Source: Casimicrobiaceae bacterium
Lineage (GTDB): Bacteria; Pseudomonadota; Gammaproteobacteria; Burkholderiales; Casimicrobiaceae
NCBI GenBank assembly: GCA_025056355.1
Contig: JANWWI010000023.1
Coordinates: 1 to 38,266, forward strand
DNA: 38,266 nt
Direction: 5' to 3'
Below, piece by piece: positions 30,050-37,570 of the stretch (its first letter is position 1; each line of letters opens with the position of its first letter). Position numbers and translations under genes: made by a program. Under the pieces are notes generated by a model, which ran no database searches, was not told where the DNA came from, and saw nothing but the letters and a program-made list of their open reading frames with translations.

Positions 30050-30060
30050 ACTCGACCGCC

Positions 30061-31788
30061 ATGGACTTCCAGCGCCTTCTTCTGCTTGTGATCTTTTTCA
30101 TGTCCGGCCTTTTCCTGCTTCAGGCCTGGCAGAAAGAAAACGCACCGCCAGCGCCTCCACCGGCCGTACAGGACAAGAAAGCCGAGCCGGCCGCAGCCTC
30201 CGGCGGTAGCGTCCCGACCACCCCGGCTGCGCCCGCAAGCGCAGCCGATGCCTCCGCTGCCAAGACCGCCGCCCAGGCCTCAGGCAGCGTACCCCCTTCT
30301 GGCGTGCCTGCCGCTGCCGCCGGGCAGACGATCACCGTGGTTACCGACCTGGCTGAATACAAGATCAACACGCTCGGCGGCGTGATCGAGGAGGCTGCGC
30401 TCAAGCAGCACCGCGACGCGGCCGACAAGGCCAAGCCCTACCTGTCGCTACTGCGCAAAGACGGACGCATCCACATCGTGCAGACGGGCTTCACCAATCC
30501 CGGCTTTCCGAACCACAACACGCTCTACACGCTCGACGGCGGCGCCACGCGCATCGAACTCGGCGCAAGCGATCAGGCCGAGCTGCGGCTAAGCGCCCCG
30601 ATCCGGGACGCCTCCGGGGCCGAAATCGGAAAAAGCACACTCCGCTACAGCTTCCGCCGTGGCAGCTACGTGGTCGATGTCACCCACGAGATCACGAATA
30701 CGACTCAGGCGCCCCTTTCGCCCACGGCCTACTTCCATCTGCACCGTGACAACAAGGTCACCGGCGAGGCCAACGCGCTGGTCGGCATCTTCCACGGCCC
30801 CGCGCAGTTCACCGAGGCCAAAAAGTACGTAAAGGTGAGCTTCTCCGATATCGACAAGGGCAAGCCCGGCATCGTCGAACAAGCGCGCGACGGCTGGATC
30901 GGCATGGTCGAGCACTACTTCGTGAATGCCTGGCTGCCCAGAGGCGATGTGCCGCGCACCTTCTACGTCTCCCGCGAAAACGGCGAGATCTATCGGGCGG
31001 GCGTGAAGGTCGCCCTCGGCGAGGTTGCCCCAGGGGCAACGGCCGCGCTGACGGTGCCGCTCCTGGTTGGGCCCCAAGAACAGAGTGTGCTCAAGCTCGC
31101 GCCGGGGCTTGAGTATGTGGTCGACTACGGCATCTTCCACGCAATTGCCGCCCCGATGTTTTGGCTGCTCGCATGGTTCCACAAGCTCGTCGGCAACTGG
31201 GGCTGGGCAATCGTGCTGCTGACGGTGCTCATCAAACTGGTCTTCTTCCCGCTCAACACCGCAGCTGCGCGCAGCATGGGGAAGATGAAGCTCGTTGCGC
31301 CCAAGCTCAAAGAAATCCAAGAGCGCTACGCCAACGACCGTCAGCGGCTCAATCAGGCCATGATGGAGCTCTACAAAAAGGAAAAGATCAATCCGCTTGG
31401 CGGCTGCTTGCCGATCCTCGTGCAAATCCCGGTCTTCATCGCACTCTACTGGGTGCTGGTCGGCGCGGTGGAGCTGCGTCACGCTCCGTGGCTGGGCTGG
31501 GTGCAGGATCTCTCCGCGCCCGATCCGTGGTTCATCCTGCCGGTGCTCTACGCGGTGACAGCATGGATGCAGGCCAAGCTCATGCCGCCTTCGCCCGGAA
31601 TGGATCCGATGCAGCAAAAGATCCTTCAGTACATGCCGGTTGCCTTTGCCGTGCTTTTCATCTGGTTCCCCGCGGGGCTTGTGCTCTACTGGACGGTTTC
31701 CAACATCATCCAAATCGGCCAGCAGGCCTACATCAACCGCATGCTCGAGCGCGAGGAGGCCAAGCGCCTCGCGCTGCTCAAGCGTTGA
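30061..31788 (+). CDS. yidC: Membrane protein insertase YidC
   Basis: This 575-residue inner-membrane insertase works alone or with SecYEG. It is the Gram-negative type: an N-terminal helix (~5-22), a Pro/Ala-rich linker (~25-90), and a large periplasmic beta-sandwich domain (~95-350). The conserved membrane core follows, with GNWGWAIVLLTVLIKLVFFPL, the cytoplasmic hairpin containing PKLKEIQERYANDRQRLNQAMMELY, then NPLGGCLPILVQIPVFIALY and FPAGLVLYWTVSNIIQIGQQ. The arginine of the hydrophilic groove lies in the NTAAARSMGKMK region or just before it. Three palindromic repeats separate it from mnmE. Confidence 0.96.
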   Translation: MDFQRLLLLVIFFMSGLFLLQAWQKENAPPAPPPAVQDKKAEPAAASGGSVPTTPAAPASAADASAAKTAAQASGSVPPSGVPAAAAGQTITVVTDLAEYKINTLGGVIEEAALKQHRDAADKAKPYLSLLRKDGRIHIVQTGFTNPGFPNHNTLYTLDGGATRIELGASDQAELRLSAPIRDASGAEIGKSTLRYSFRRGSYVVDVTHEITNTTQAPLSPTAYFHLHRDNKVTGEANALVGIFHGPAQFTEAKKYVKVSFSDIDKGKPGIVEQARDGWIGMVEHYFVNAWLPRGDVPRTFYVSRENGEIYRAGVKVALGEVAPGATAALTVPLLVGPQEQSVLKLAPGLEYVVDYGIFHAIAAPMFWLLAWFHKLVGNWGWAIVLLTVLIKLVFFPLNTAAARSMGKMKLVAPKLKEIQERYANDRQRLNQAMMELYKKEKINPLGGCLPILVQIPVFIALYWVLVGAVELRHAPWLGWVQDLSAPDPWFILPVLYAVTAWMQAKLMPPSPGMDPMQQKILQYMPVAFAVLFIWFPAGLVLYWTVSNIIQIGQQAYINRMLEREEAKRLALLKR

Positions 31789-31872
31789 CCCGTTCCGAGC
31801 CAGGGGGAGCGCCTGCGCGAATTCCTTTGCGAGTCGCGCAGGGCTCATCTGAGTGTGCGAGCCCTCTTCCTG

Positions 31873-32048
31873 CCCTCACCCGGCGCTTCGCGCCGCCCTC
31901 TCCCCGCGGGAGAGGGCGCTTCCTCCCGCGCTCTTCTTCTGGGAGAAAGCCCGCCATCTCCCTTGGGAAGAACGCCCCGTCTTCTCCCTCTGCCTCTGGG
32001 CGAGCGCACCGTCTTCTCGCTCTCCCTCTGGGAGAGGGCTGGAGTGAG
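31873..32048. repeat. Palindromic repeat unit 1 of 3 (yidC-mnmE spacer)
   Basis: The left arm CCCTCACCCGGCGCTTCGCG begins at 31873, with hairpin CCCTCTCCCC/GGGAGAGGG at 31896-31916. The right arm is a CTCCCTCTGGGAGAGGG hairpin ending GGAGTGAG at 32048. The centre holds decayed copies of the same CTCCC/GGGAG hairpin. It is the longest and most degenerate of the three units. Confidence 0.85.
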
Positions 32049-32067
32049 CGCGTGGCCGATCCGCAAG

Positions 32068-32212
32068 CCCTCACCCGGCGCTTCGCGCCACCCTCTCCCA
32101 AGGGGAGAGGGACTGCGGTTTTTGCTCTTGCACCGAGCGGCGGACAGCTTCAACTCGCGAAAGCGCACTGCCGGTTTTTCTCCCTCTCCCTCTGTGAGAG
32201 TTGGGGTGAGGG
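32068..32212. repeat. Palindromic repeat unit 2 of 3
   Basis: The left arm is the same CCCTCACCCGGCGCTTCGCG sequence at 32068, followed by hairpin CCCTCTCCC AAG GGGAGAGGG (32091-32111). The right arm at 32181-32212 ends TTGGGGTGAGGG. The orientation is the same as in units 1 and 3. Confidence 0.87.
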
Positions 32213-32227
32213 TCCAACTGATGCGCC

Positions 32228-32348
32228 CCCTCACCCGGCGCTTCGCGCCGCCCTCTCCCAGAGGGAGAGGGATATGTTTCGCCGCCTCAAGCGTTTGATG
32301 ACGGGAGATTTGCTCCCTCTCCCTCTGGGAGAGGGTTGGGGTGAGGGC
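32228..32348. repeat. Palindromic repeat unit 3 of 3, abutting mnmE
   Basis: This is the shortest and best preserved unit. The left arm (32228-32271) and right arm (32313-32348) are inverted copies: CCCTCACCC opposes GGGTGAGGG, and both carry the CCCTCTCCC/GGGAGAGGG hairpin. The left arm has an extra GGCGCTTCGCGCCG mini-hairpin where the right arm has two bases. The end supplies the mnmE ribosome binding site (GAGGG at 32343-32347). Confidence 0.9.
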
Positions 32349-32354
32349 TGCCCG

Positions 32355-33683
32355 ATGAAGGACACGATCGCCGCCGTCGCCACCCCGCCCGGCCGTGGCG
32401 GGGTGGGCATCCTGCGCCTCTCGGGCCCGAAGGTGCGCGAGATCGCCGCCGCGCTTCTTGGCCGCGAACCGAAGCCGCGTGTTGCCACCCGCGCACGCTT
32501 TCTCGATGCCGCGGGCGCGCCGATCGACGACGGGCTCGCGCTCTTTTTCGCAGCCCCGGCCTCGTACACCGGCGAGGATGTGCTCGAACTCCATGCCCAC
32601 GGCTCGCCACAGGTCCTGCGCCTGCTCATCGACCGGGCAACGGCGCTTGGCGCACGGCTCGCCGAGCCCGGCGAATTCACGCGCCGCGCGTACTTGAACG
32701 GCAAGCTCGACCTCGCGCAGGCCGAAGCCGTGGCCGACCTGATCGATGCCGCCACCGCCGCCGCCGCCCGCGCCGCCGCGCGCTCGCTCACCGGTGAGTT
32801 CTCGGCCCGCATCGCCACCCTCCGCGAGGCGATCATCCGGCTTCGCATGTTCGTCGAGGCCACGCTCGACTTCCCGGACGAGGAGGTCGAATTCCTCGAA
32901 GAGGCGCGTGCCCGCGAGCAGCTCGCCGAAACGCGCGCTGCGCTTGAAGCCGTGCTTGCCGCCGCGCGCCACGGTCAGCGGCTCCATGACGGGGCCGTGA
33001 TCGTGCTCGCCGGGCCGCCCAACGTCGGCAAATCGAGCCTGCTCAATGCGCTCGCCGGGGAGGAACTGGCCATCGTCACCCCGATGGCCGGCACCACGCG
33101 CGATCCCGTGCGCGCGCGGCTCGACCTCGAGGGGCTGCCGGTCGAAGTGATCGACACCGCCGGCTTGCGCGAAACCGCCGATCCGGTCGAGGCGATCGGC
33201 ATCGAACGCACACGCGCCGCCATTGCGAAAGCTGATCTGGCCCTGGTCATGATCGAAGCGGGCGCGCCCGATCCCCAAGCCACCCTCGCCGCGCTCAAAG
33301 CCGAACTGCCCGCAACACTCCCGCACCTTATCGTCGCCAACAAAATCGACCTCGCGCCGGGGGCTGCGCTACCGGAGGCGGCCGTGCCAATTTCAGCCAA
33401 GACCGGCGCTGGGCTGGATCGGCTGCGTGCCGCGCTCGCCGAGCGGCTCGGCTACACGGTGCGTGAGGAAGGCACCTTCATCGCGCGAGCGCGCCACGTG
33501 GCGGCGCTTGAACGCGCCGCGGCCCACCTTGCCGCCGCTGAGCCGCAGCTCGAACACTTCGCGCTCGAACTCTTCGCCGAAGAACTCCGCCTCGCCCACA
33601 ACGCGCTCGGCTCGATCCTCGGCGAATTCACCCCAGACGATCTGCTCGGCGAGATCTTTGCGCGGTTTTGTATTGGGAAGTAG
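32355..33683 (+). CDS. mnmE: tRNA modification GTPase MnmE
   Basis: This 442-residue GTPase acts with MnmG on wobble uridine of tRNAs. The start MKDTIAAVATPPGRGGVGILRLSG is the classic N-terminus with the folate/tetramerisation domain. GTPase motifs are G1 GPPNVGKSS, the G2 region MAGTTRD, G3 DTAGLRE, G4 NKID and G5 SAKTGAG. The C-terminus ends with the conserved CIGK needed for activity. ATG 32355 is seven bases after GAGGG; the frame is open far upstream through the repeats, but that is not coding. It ends the conserved block and converges with the accessory minus-strand genes. Confidence 0.97.
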   Translation: MKDTIAAVATPPGRGGVGILRLSGPKVREIAAALLGREPKPRVATRARFLDAAGAPIDDGLALFFAAPASYTGEDVLELHAHGSPQVLRLLIDRATALGARLAEPGEFTRRAYLNGKLDLAQAEAVADLIDAATAAAARAAARSLTGEFSARIATLREAIIRLRMFVEATLDFPDEEVEFLEEARAREQLAETRAALEAVLAAARHGQRLHDGAVIVLAGPPNVGKSSLLNALAGEELAIVTPMAGTTRDPVRARLDLEGLPVEVIDTAGLRETADPVEAIGIERTRAAIAKADLALVMIEAGAPDPQATLAALKAELPATLPHLIVANKIDLAPGAALPEAAVPISAKTGAGLDRLRAALAERLGYTVREEGTFIARARHVAALERAAAHLAAAEPQLEHFALELFAEELRLAHNALGSILGEFTPDDLLGEIFARFCIGK

Positions 33684-33703
33684 GGCGGTCAAATCGCGGC
33701 CGA

Positions 33704-34870
33704 TCAACCGCAGGTCGCCTCCGGCGAAAGCTGCTCGATGACACGAGGCAGCGGCAGGGCAGTGATCGTCGCGTCGAGCGGAAATTCATGCTCGCCGGGA
33801 TGCACGACGTAGAGATGATCGAGGGCGAGGTCTTCCAGGGCGACACGCATGGATTTCGTGGTTGCGGGACGGTCGGTGAATTTGAACTCAAAGCCAAGCC
33901 GACGACCCGCGTGAAAGAGCAACAGATCGAGCTCCGCCCCGCCGTGCGTGCCCCAGAAGTACGCGGCCCGATCTCCGCAAAGGGTGAGGATTTGCTCCAA
34001 GCAGAACCCCTCCCAGGATGCACCGAGCTTCGGGTGCGCCTGTAAGGCGGCCACATCGCCAATGCCGAGCAGCGCGTGCAGCAGCCCCGAGTCCCGAATG
34101 TAGACCTTGGGTGAGCGCACCTGGCGTTTGTGCAGATTCTCGAACCACGGGGGCAACTGGCGCACCATGTACGTCCCGCTCAAGAGGTCCAGATAGCGCC
34201 GAGCGGTCGGCTCCGAGGCACCAAGCGCGCGCGCGAGCTCTGCCAAGTTGAGCACCTGGCCGTGGTAGTGCGCAACCATTGTCCAGAAGCGCGCAAGCGT
34301 CGTGGCCGGCACTTGGATGCCCAGCTGCGGGATGTCGCGTTCGAGAAACGTGCGACGAAAGTCCTCGTGCCATTGCCGTGCGGCCGCATCCGATCGAGCC
34401 AGCGTGGCCCGAGGGAAGCCACCGCGCCACCACAGCCGGGCGAGTGATCTCTCGCCCAGCTCGGCGAGCGAAAAGCCGGTGACATCGATGAACGACACCC
34501 GTCCGGCCAGGCTTTCGCTGCCCGTGCGGAGGAGCGCCGGGGAGGCGCTGCCAAGGATCAGAAAGCGCGCTGGCGTCCCCGGCCGATCGGCCAGGACCCG
34601 CAAGAGGGGAAAAAGGTCGGCGCGGCGCTGTACCTCGTCGAGGATCACCAACCCGCGCAACTGCCCCAGGATCAGCTCCGGGTTGGCAAGGCGGGCCAGG
34701 TCGGCGCGCGACTCGAGATCAAAAAAGTGCACCGTCTCGGCCGAACCCGCAGCATACGCCCGCGCCAGCGTGGTCTTGCCGGACTGGCGCGGGCCAACGA
34801 GCGCCACGATCGGGTAGTCGGCCAACCGCTCGCGCAGGAGTCGTAGGTAGGCAGTGCGCGAAACCTCCAT
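33704..34870 (-). CDS. AAA_14/DUF4143 family ATPase
   Basis: This 388-residue protein belongs to the common but poorly understood COG1373-type ATPases. The N-domain has Walker A VGPRQSGKTTLARAYA (~26-35), Walker B LVILDEVQRRADLFPLLRVL and sensor RFLILGSASPALL. A linker with GGFPRATLARSD precedes a winged-helix-like segment (AELARALGASEPTARRYLDLL) and the C-terminal DUF4143 domain, with EGFCLEQIL, a FWGTHGGAELDLLL nuclease-like core and GFEFKFTDRPATTKSM. The core carries the D...ExK spacing of the restriction-like fold (AELDLLL ... FEFKF). It converges with mnmE, 20 bp away. A perfect inverted repeat sits just upstream. Confidence 0.9.
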   Translation of the reverse strand: MEVSRTAYLRLLRERLADYPIVALVGPRQSGKTTLARAYAAGSAETVHFFDLESRADLARLANPELILGQLRGLVILDEVQRRADLFPLLRVLADRPGTPARFLILGSASPALLRTGSESLAGRVSFIDVTGFSLAELGERSLARLWWRGGFPRATLARSDAAARQWHEDFRRTFLERDIPQLGIQVPATTLARFWTMVAHYHGQVLNLAELARALGASEPTARRYLDLLSGTYMVRQLPPWFENLHKRQVRSPKVYIRDSGLLHALLGIGDVAALQAHPKLGASWEGFCLEQILTLCGDRAAYFWGTHGGAELDLLLFHAGRRLGFEFKFTDRPATTKSMRVALEDLALDHLYVVHPGEHEFPLDATITALPLPRVIEQLSPEATCG

Positions 34871-34881
34871 TTCCTCGCAAT

Positions 34882-34900
34882 TCTAACGCTGTGCGTTAGA
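34882..34900. promoter_or_regulatory. Inverted repeat upstream of the DUF4143 ATPase gene, candidate operator
   Basis: TCTAACGC (34882-34889) and GCGTTAGA (34893-34900) are perfect 8-bp arms with a 3-nt spacer. The repeat lies 12-30 bp before the minus-strand start codon. On that strand it overlaps TAGAAT, a possible -10 element, so a protein bound here could block transcription. Confidence 0.5.
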
Positions 34901-35126
34901 TTTTCACGGAAAAATGGGCGCTGGGCGGACGCTGCCCCGTACGAGACTGTGACACCTTGTCCTTTCATCGGCGGGAACAAAGCCGCAACTTCGCCTCAAA
35001 TCCAAGGCCGGTTGACGCAGGACGATCTGGTCGGCGGAAGCCTTGACCGCCCTGGCATGAGGAACTGGGGCAAGTTCAAAGCCGCTCACTGCCGAATGGG
35101 CATGCGAGTCAACCCCATGGCGTGGC

Positions 35127-35885
35127 TCAGCTTTGAAACACATTCTCCCGATGCCAGCGCAAGTACGGTAGATGCTCAGGCGCAAGCCAGCGCAGATGCA
35201 GCGTTTCATCCACTTGGAGCGCAGTGCGATGATCGTTGCTCAAGCGCGACGAGATCACCACGCGGCCCGCCGCATCAAAGGTGATCAAACCGCGGTCGAA
35301 GAGCGCGTCCAGGTGGGCCACAAGCAGCAATCCGTTGAAGACGTCCAGCCGCTCCTCATCACTTGCGCACTCCGCCCAAGGCTTGGCATGGCTCGCGCGC
35401 AGTACTTCCGGCAGGTCAAGCCCCGTCAGCGCGCAAGCTCCACCCCAGTAGTCGAGCAGCGCCTCGCGGAAGACGTCCTGACCGACACGCTGGCGTACGA
35501 GCCGCTCAACTTCCGTGCCCTTGTCTGTCAACCGCTCTAGCGTCTTCCCAACCCGTTCACGAAACGTCCGAGCGGCTTGGTCCGGCAGCGCGAGGGAGAG
35601 TTCGGCCGCGCGACGCAGCAGCACGGCGAGCGCATCCATGTCGGGCGCATGGAACCCGCCAGTACCCCCGGCCAATCCCGGCAGACTGCGCGCCAGCTCG
35701 CGCACCAGCCGTCCGTCGGCAAAACCCACCCGCCAGCCATTGCCTTCAGTCGCGGCGGTGACGGTGGCGCGCCCGCGGTGACGCGCCGAGCCGAGCACCA
35801 CACGGGCCTCGATGCTCTCGACCACGTTTTCCCAGCCATGCTCGCGGCCGGTCTTCGCGACCAAGGTGCGTTCGAGGATGTTCAT
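35127..35885 (-). CDS. HNH endonuclease (COG3440-like)
   Basis: This is a 252-residue predicted nuclease. The C-terminal ~110 residues carry the HNH core: YWGGACALTGLDLPEVLRASHAKPW, then NGLLLVAHLDALFDRGLITFD. The ASHxKPW and NGLLL...HLDALFD motifs are typical of COG3440 predicted restriction endonucleases. The N-terminal ~140 residues are not recognised; a charged helical stretch (RTFRERVGKTLERLTDKGTEVERLVRQRV) precedes the nuclease. The start at 35885 lacks a good ribosome binding site and may be wrong. It lies 93 bp downstream of the 146-residue protein gene on the same strand, consistent with a shared defence role. Confidence 0.85.
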   Translation of the reverse strand: MNILERTLVAKTGREHGWENVVESIEARVVLGSARHRGRATVTAATEGNGWRVGFADGRLVRELARSLPGLAGGTGGFHAPDMDALAVLLRRAAELSLALPDQAARTFRERVGKTLERLTDKGTEVERLVRQRVGQDVFREALLDYWGGACALTGLDLPEVLRASHAKPWAECASDEERLDVFNGLLLVAHLDALFDRGLITFDAAGRVVISSRLSNDHRTALQVDETLHLRWLAPEHLPYLRWHRENVFQS

Positions 35886-35978
35886 CGCATGTGAAACGCT
35901 TGTGTTGCAGCTTCCACCTCGCGGCTCGTGTTGCCACCGTGCGGTGAGTTGAACGGTCGCCTCGCCGTTGTGTCTCGG

Positions 35979-36419
35979 TCAGAGCTCAAGTCGACGGCGC
36001 GGCTTGCGAATGCCGGCCGCGTTTAGTTTGCGCAACCGCGCCGAGTCGATGTGCACCCCGGCATCGGTGGCCACCCAGTGGAAGGTCGAAGGTATGGCGT
36101 CGCATGGCCCGGCGGCGTCTCGGAGCCGCGCCTTCAGCCATTTGAGCTTGAGCAGGAAGGCCTCGACTTCCCCAGAGGTTGCCGGATGCACCTCAATCCA
36201 AGCCACTTCGTCGTAGTGGTGGCGACGCCACTCAACCCCGTAGTCCCAGCGCGGTTCGTTGGGGTGCGCTTCCTTGCAGGCGCTGTCAAGGTCGACCGAA
36301 TGCATCGCCCGAGCACCCCGCACGAGCAAAATCCGATGGCTGTTCGCGCCAAGCGCTTGTAAACCCCTGCGTATCGCCCAATCGATCCCCTGGCTTCGCA
36401 AGCAGGCAGCGAGGTTCAT
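35979..36419 (-). CDS. Unrecognised 146-residue protein in defence operon
   Basis: I do not recognise this family. ATG 36419 follows AAGGAG and overlaps the stop of the upstream ATPase gene (ATGA), so expression is coupled. The protein is soluble and basic at its C-terminus (RKLNAAGIRKPRRRLEL). A central block, RWDYGVEWRRHHYDEVAWIEVHPATSGEVEAFLLKLKWLKARL, has an acidic/histidine-rich strand-like core that faintly recalls restriction-like nuclease folds (D...ExH rather than ExK), but that is only a guess. It also has HRILLVRGARAMHSVDLD near the N-terminus. Its fixed position behind the ATPase suggests it partners that protein. Confidence 0.75.
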   Translation of the reverse strand: MNLAACLRSQGIDWAIRRGLQALGANSHRILLVRGARAMHSVDLDSACKEAHPNEPRWDYGVEWRRHHYDEVAWIEVHPATSGEVEAFLLKLKWLKARLRDAAGPCDAIPSTFHWVATDAGVHIDSARLRKLNAAGIRKPRRRLEL

Positions 36420-37570
36420 TGTGAGCGCTCCTTTCGAGCGATGACCTCGGCCACGACATCGCCCGCGTTGGCCGTGAACTCGGTCAGACCTCCCCATCCT
36501 GCCTCTTCGGCGCGGTCCGACCCCGGGTCGAGGCTCGAGATGTCAACGGGGCCCGAGTCGGGTTTGAAGTAAGTCACCGAAATGGACTTGTCGATCACCG
36601 CAGCGGCCATGGACTTCATCACGGGATTGCTGGGCAGATTCATCAGGCGCAAGACGTCCCGGTCGGTCCCGCCGTGCTTCTTGAGCGTTTGCAGGACCCA
36701 GACCACGTCGAGCACCTGGGGCGAGTGCGTCGACAGGCACACGCGGTAGCCGCGTCGCAACAGTTCGAGCACCAGCGCCATGAAGGCGGAGATCGCCTTG
36801 GGGTGCAAGCCCATCTCGGGCTCTTCGATCACGACCCAGGTCAGGCGGTCGCGACGCGACACCTTGCCCGCGGGCATCAGCCAGTACAGGCCGAGCAGCA
36901 GCGGGGAGAACTCGCGCTGGCCGGCCGACCACGCCATGAAAGGCAGTCGAATCTGCTCGCGCCGCAGCACCAGCCTCTTCTGGAACGAGGTGTCCCGGCT
37001 CAACTCGAGCCCGAAGCCGCGGAAGAAGGCGTCGTCGACCAGCGTGCGCAGGTGGCCGTTGAGCCGATTGGCTTGCGGAAAGAGCTTGTCGGCCTTGGCG
37101 AACTCGGTTTGCACGAGGCGGTGCAACTTGTTGCTGAAGTCGCGGACGACGAACGGATCGCCGGCGCGAAACTCCAGAAACGTTCGTGTCAGGCCGTCGC
37201 GCAGCGCCACCACGCGCTGTGCCGGGACGTAGAACATGTTCTCAATCGGCTCGGAGCGGCGCCCCTTTTTGCCCTCGAAAAGCTTGTCCAAAGGGCGCTC
37301 CTGGCCGTCGAGCCGGACCACCGTGTCCGGGCCGACCAAGTGTTCCATGCCTTCGCCGAAGTAGAGGCTGAGGAAGCCCCTGGCGTCCTTGCCCCAATCG
37401 ATGTTGTAGCGGCGAAACTCGTCGCGGATGGCGGGCGCGTCCAGCAGCAGCTTGAGCAACTGCCAGAACAGACTTTTCCCGGTGGCCTGCGGCCCCACGC
37501 AAACGTTGAGATCGCCGAGCGTGACATCAGCGCTCGGGATCGGGCCGAAGTTCTGGACTTGGAGCCTCAT
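36416..37570 (-). CDS. AAA ATPase of SMC/OLD-like type (AAA_21)
   Basis: This is a 384-residue ATPase. ATG 37570 is chosen from the MRLQVQNFGPI start typical of the fold, a GGGAG upstream, and ATGA overlap with the preceding gene. Walker A is GPQATGKS (26-33). The ABC-like signature is WSAGQREFSPLLLGLY, Walker B is WVVIEEPEMGLHPKAI, and the switch histidine lies in CLSTHSPQVLDVVW. No TOPRIM or other nuclease domain follows; the last ~90 residues are unassigned. Such stand-alone ATPases commonly act as sensors or motors in phage-defence systems with a separate effector. It is coupled on both sides, to the methyltransferase and to the 146-residue protein. Confidence 0.88.
   Translation of the reverse strand: MRLQVQNFGPIPSADVTLGDLNVCVGPQATGKSLFWQLLKLLLDAPAIRDEFRRYNIDWGKDARGFLSLYFGEGMEHLVGPDTVVRLDGQERPLDKLFEGKKGRRSEPIENMFYVPAQRVVALRDGLTRTFLEFRAGDPFVVRDFSNKLHRLVQTEFAKADKLFPQANRLNGHLRTLVDDAFFRGFGLELSRDTSFQKRLVLRREQIRLPFMAWSAGQREFSPLLLGLYWLMPAGKVSRRDRLTWVVIEEPEMGLHPKAISAFMALVLELLRRGYRVCLSTHSPQVLDVVWVLQTLKKHGGTDRDVLRLMNLPSNPVMKSMAAAVIDKSISVTYFKPDSGPVDISSLDPGSDRAEEAGWGGLTEFTANAGDVVAEVIARKERSQ

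Noticed and set aside
31873-32348. CRISPR array
   Set aside because: Units are few, unequal in length, internally palindromic and have related centres, with no cas genes nearby.
31161-33683. An 840-codon open frame running from inside yidC through the repeats into mnmE
   Set aside because: The part before 32355 is an alternate frame of yidC plus translated repeat DNA; MnmE has a normal N-terminus and ribosome binding site at 32355.
34901-35126. Small gene between the DUF4143 ATPase and the HNH gene
   Set aside because: Open frames here have no ribosome binding site or recognisable protein; I see nothing in this spacer beyond the inverted repeat next to it.
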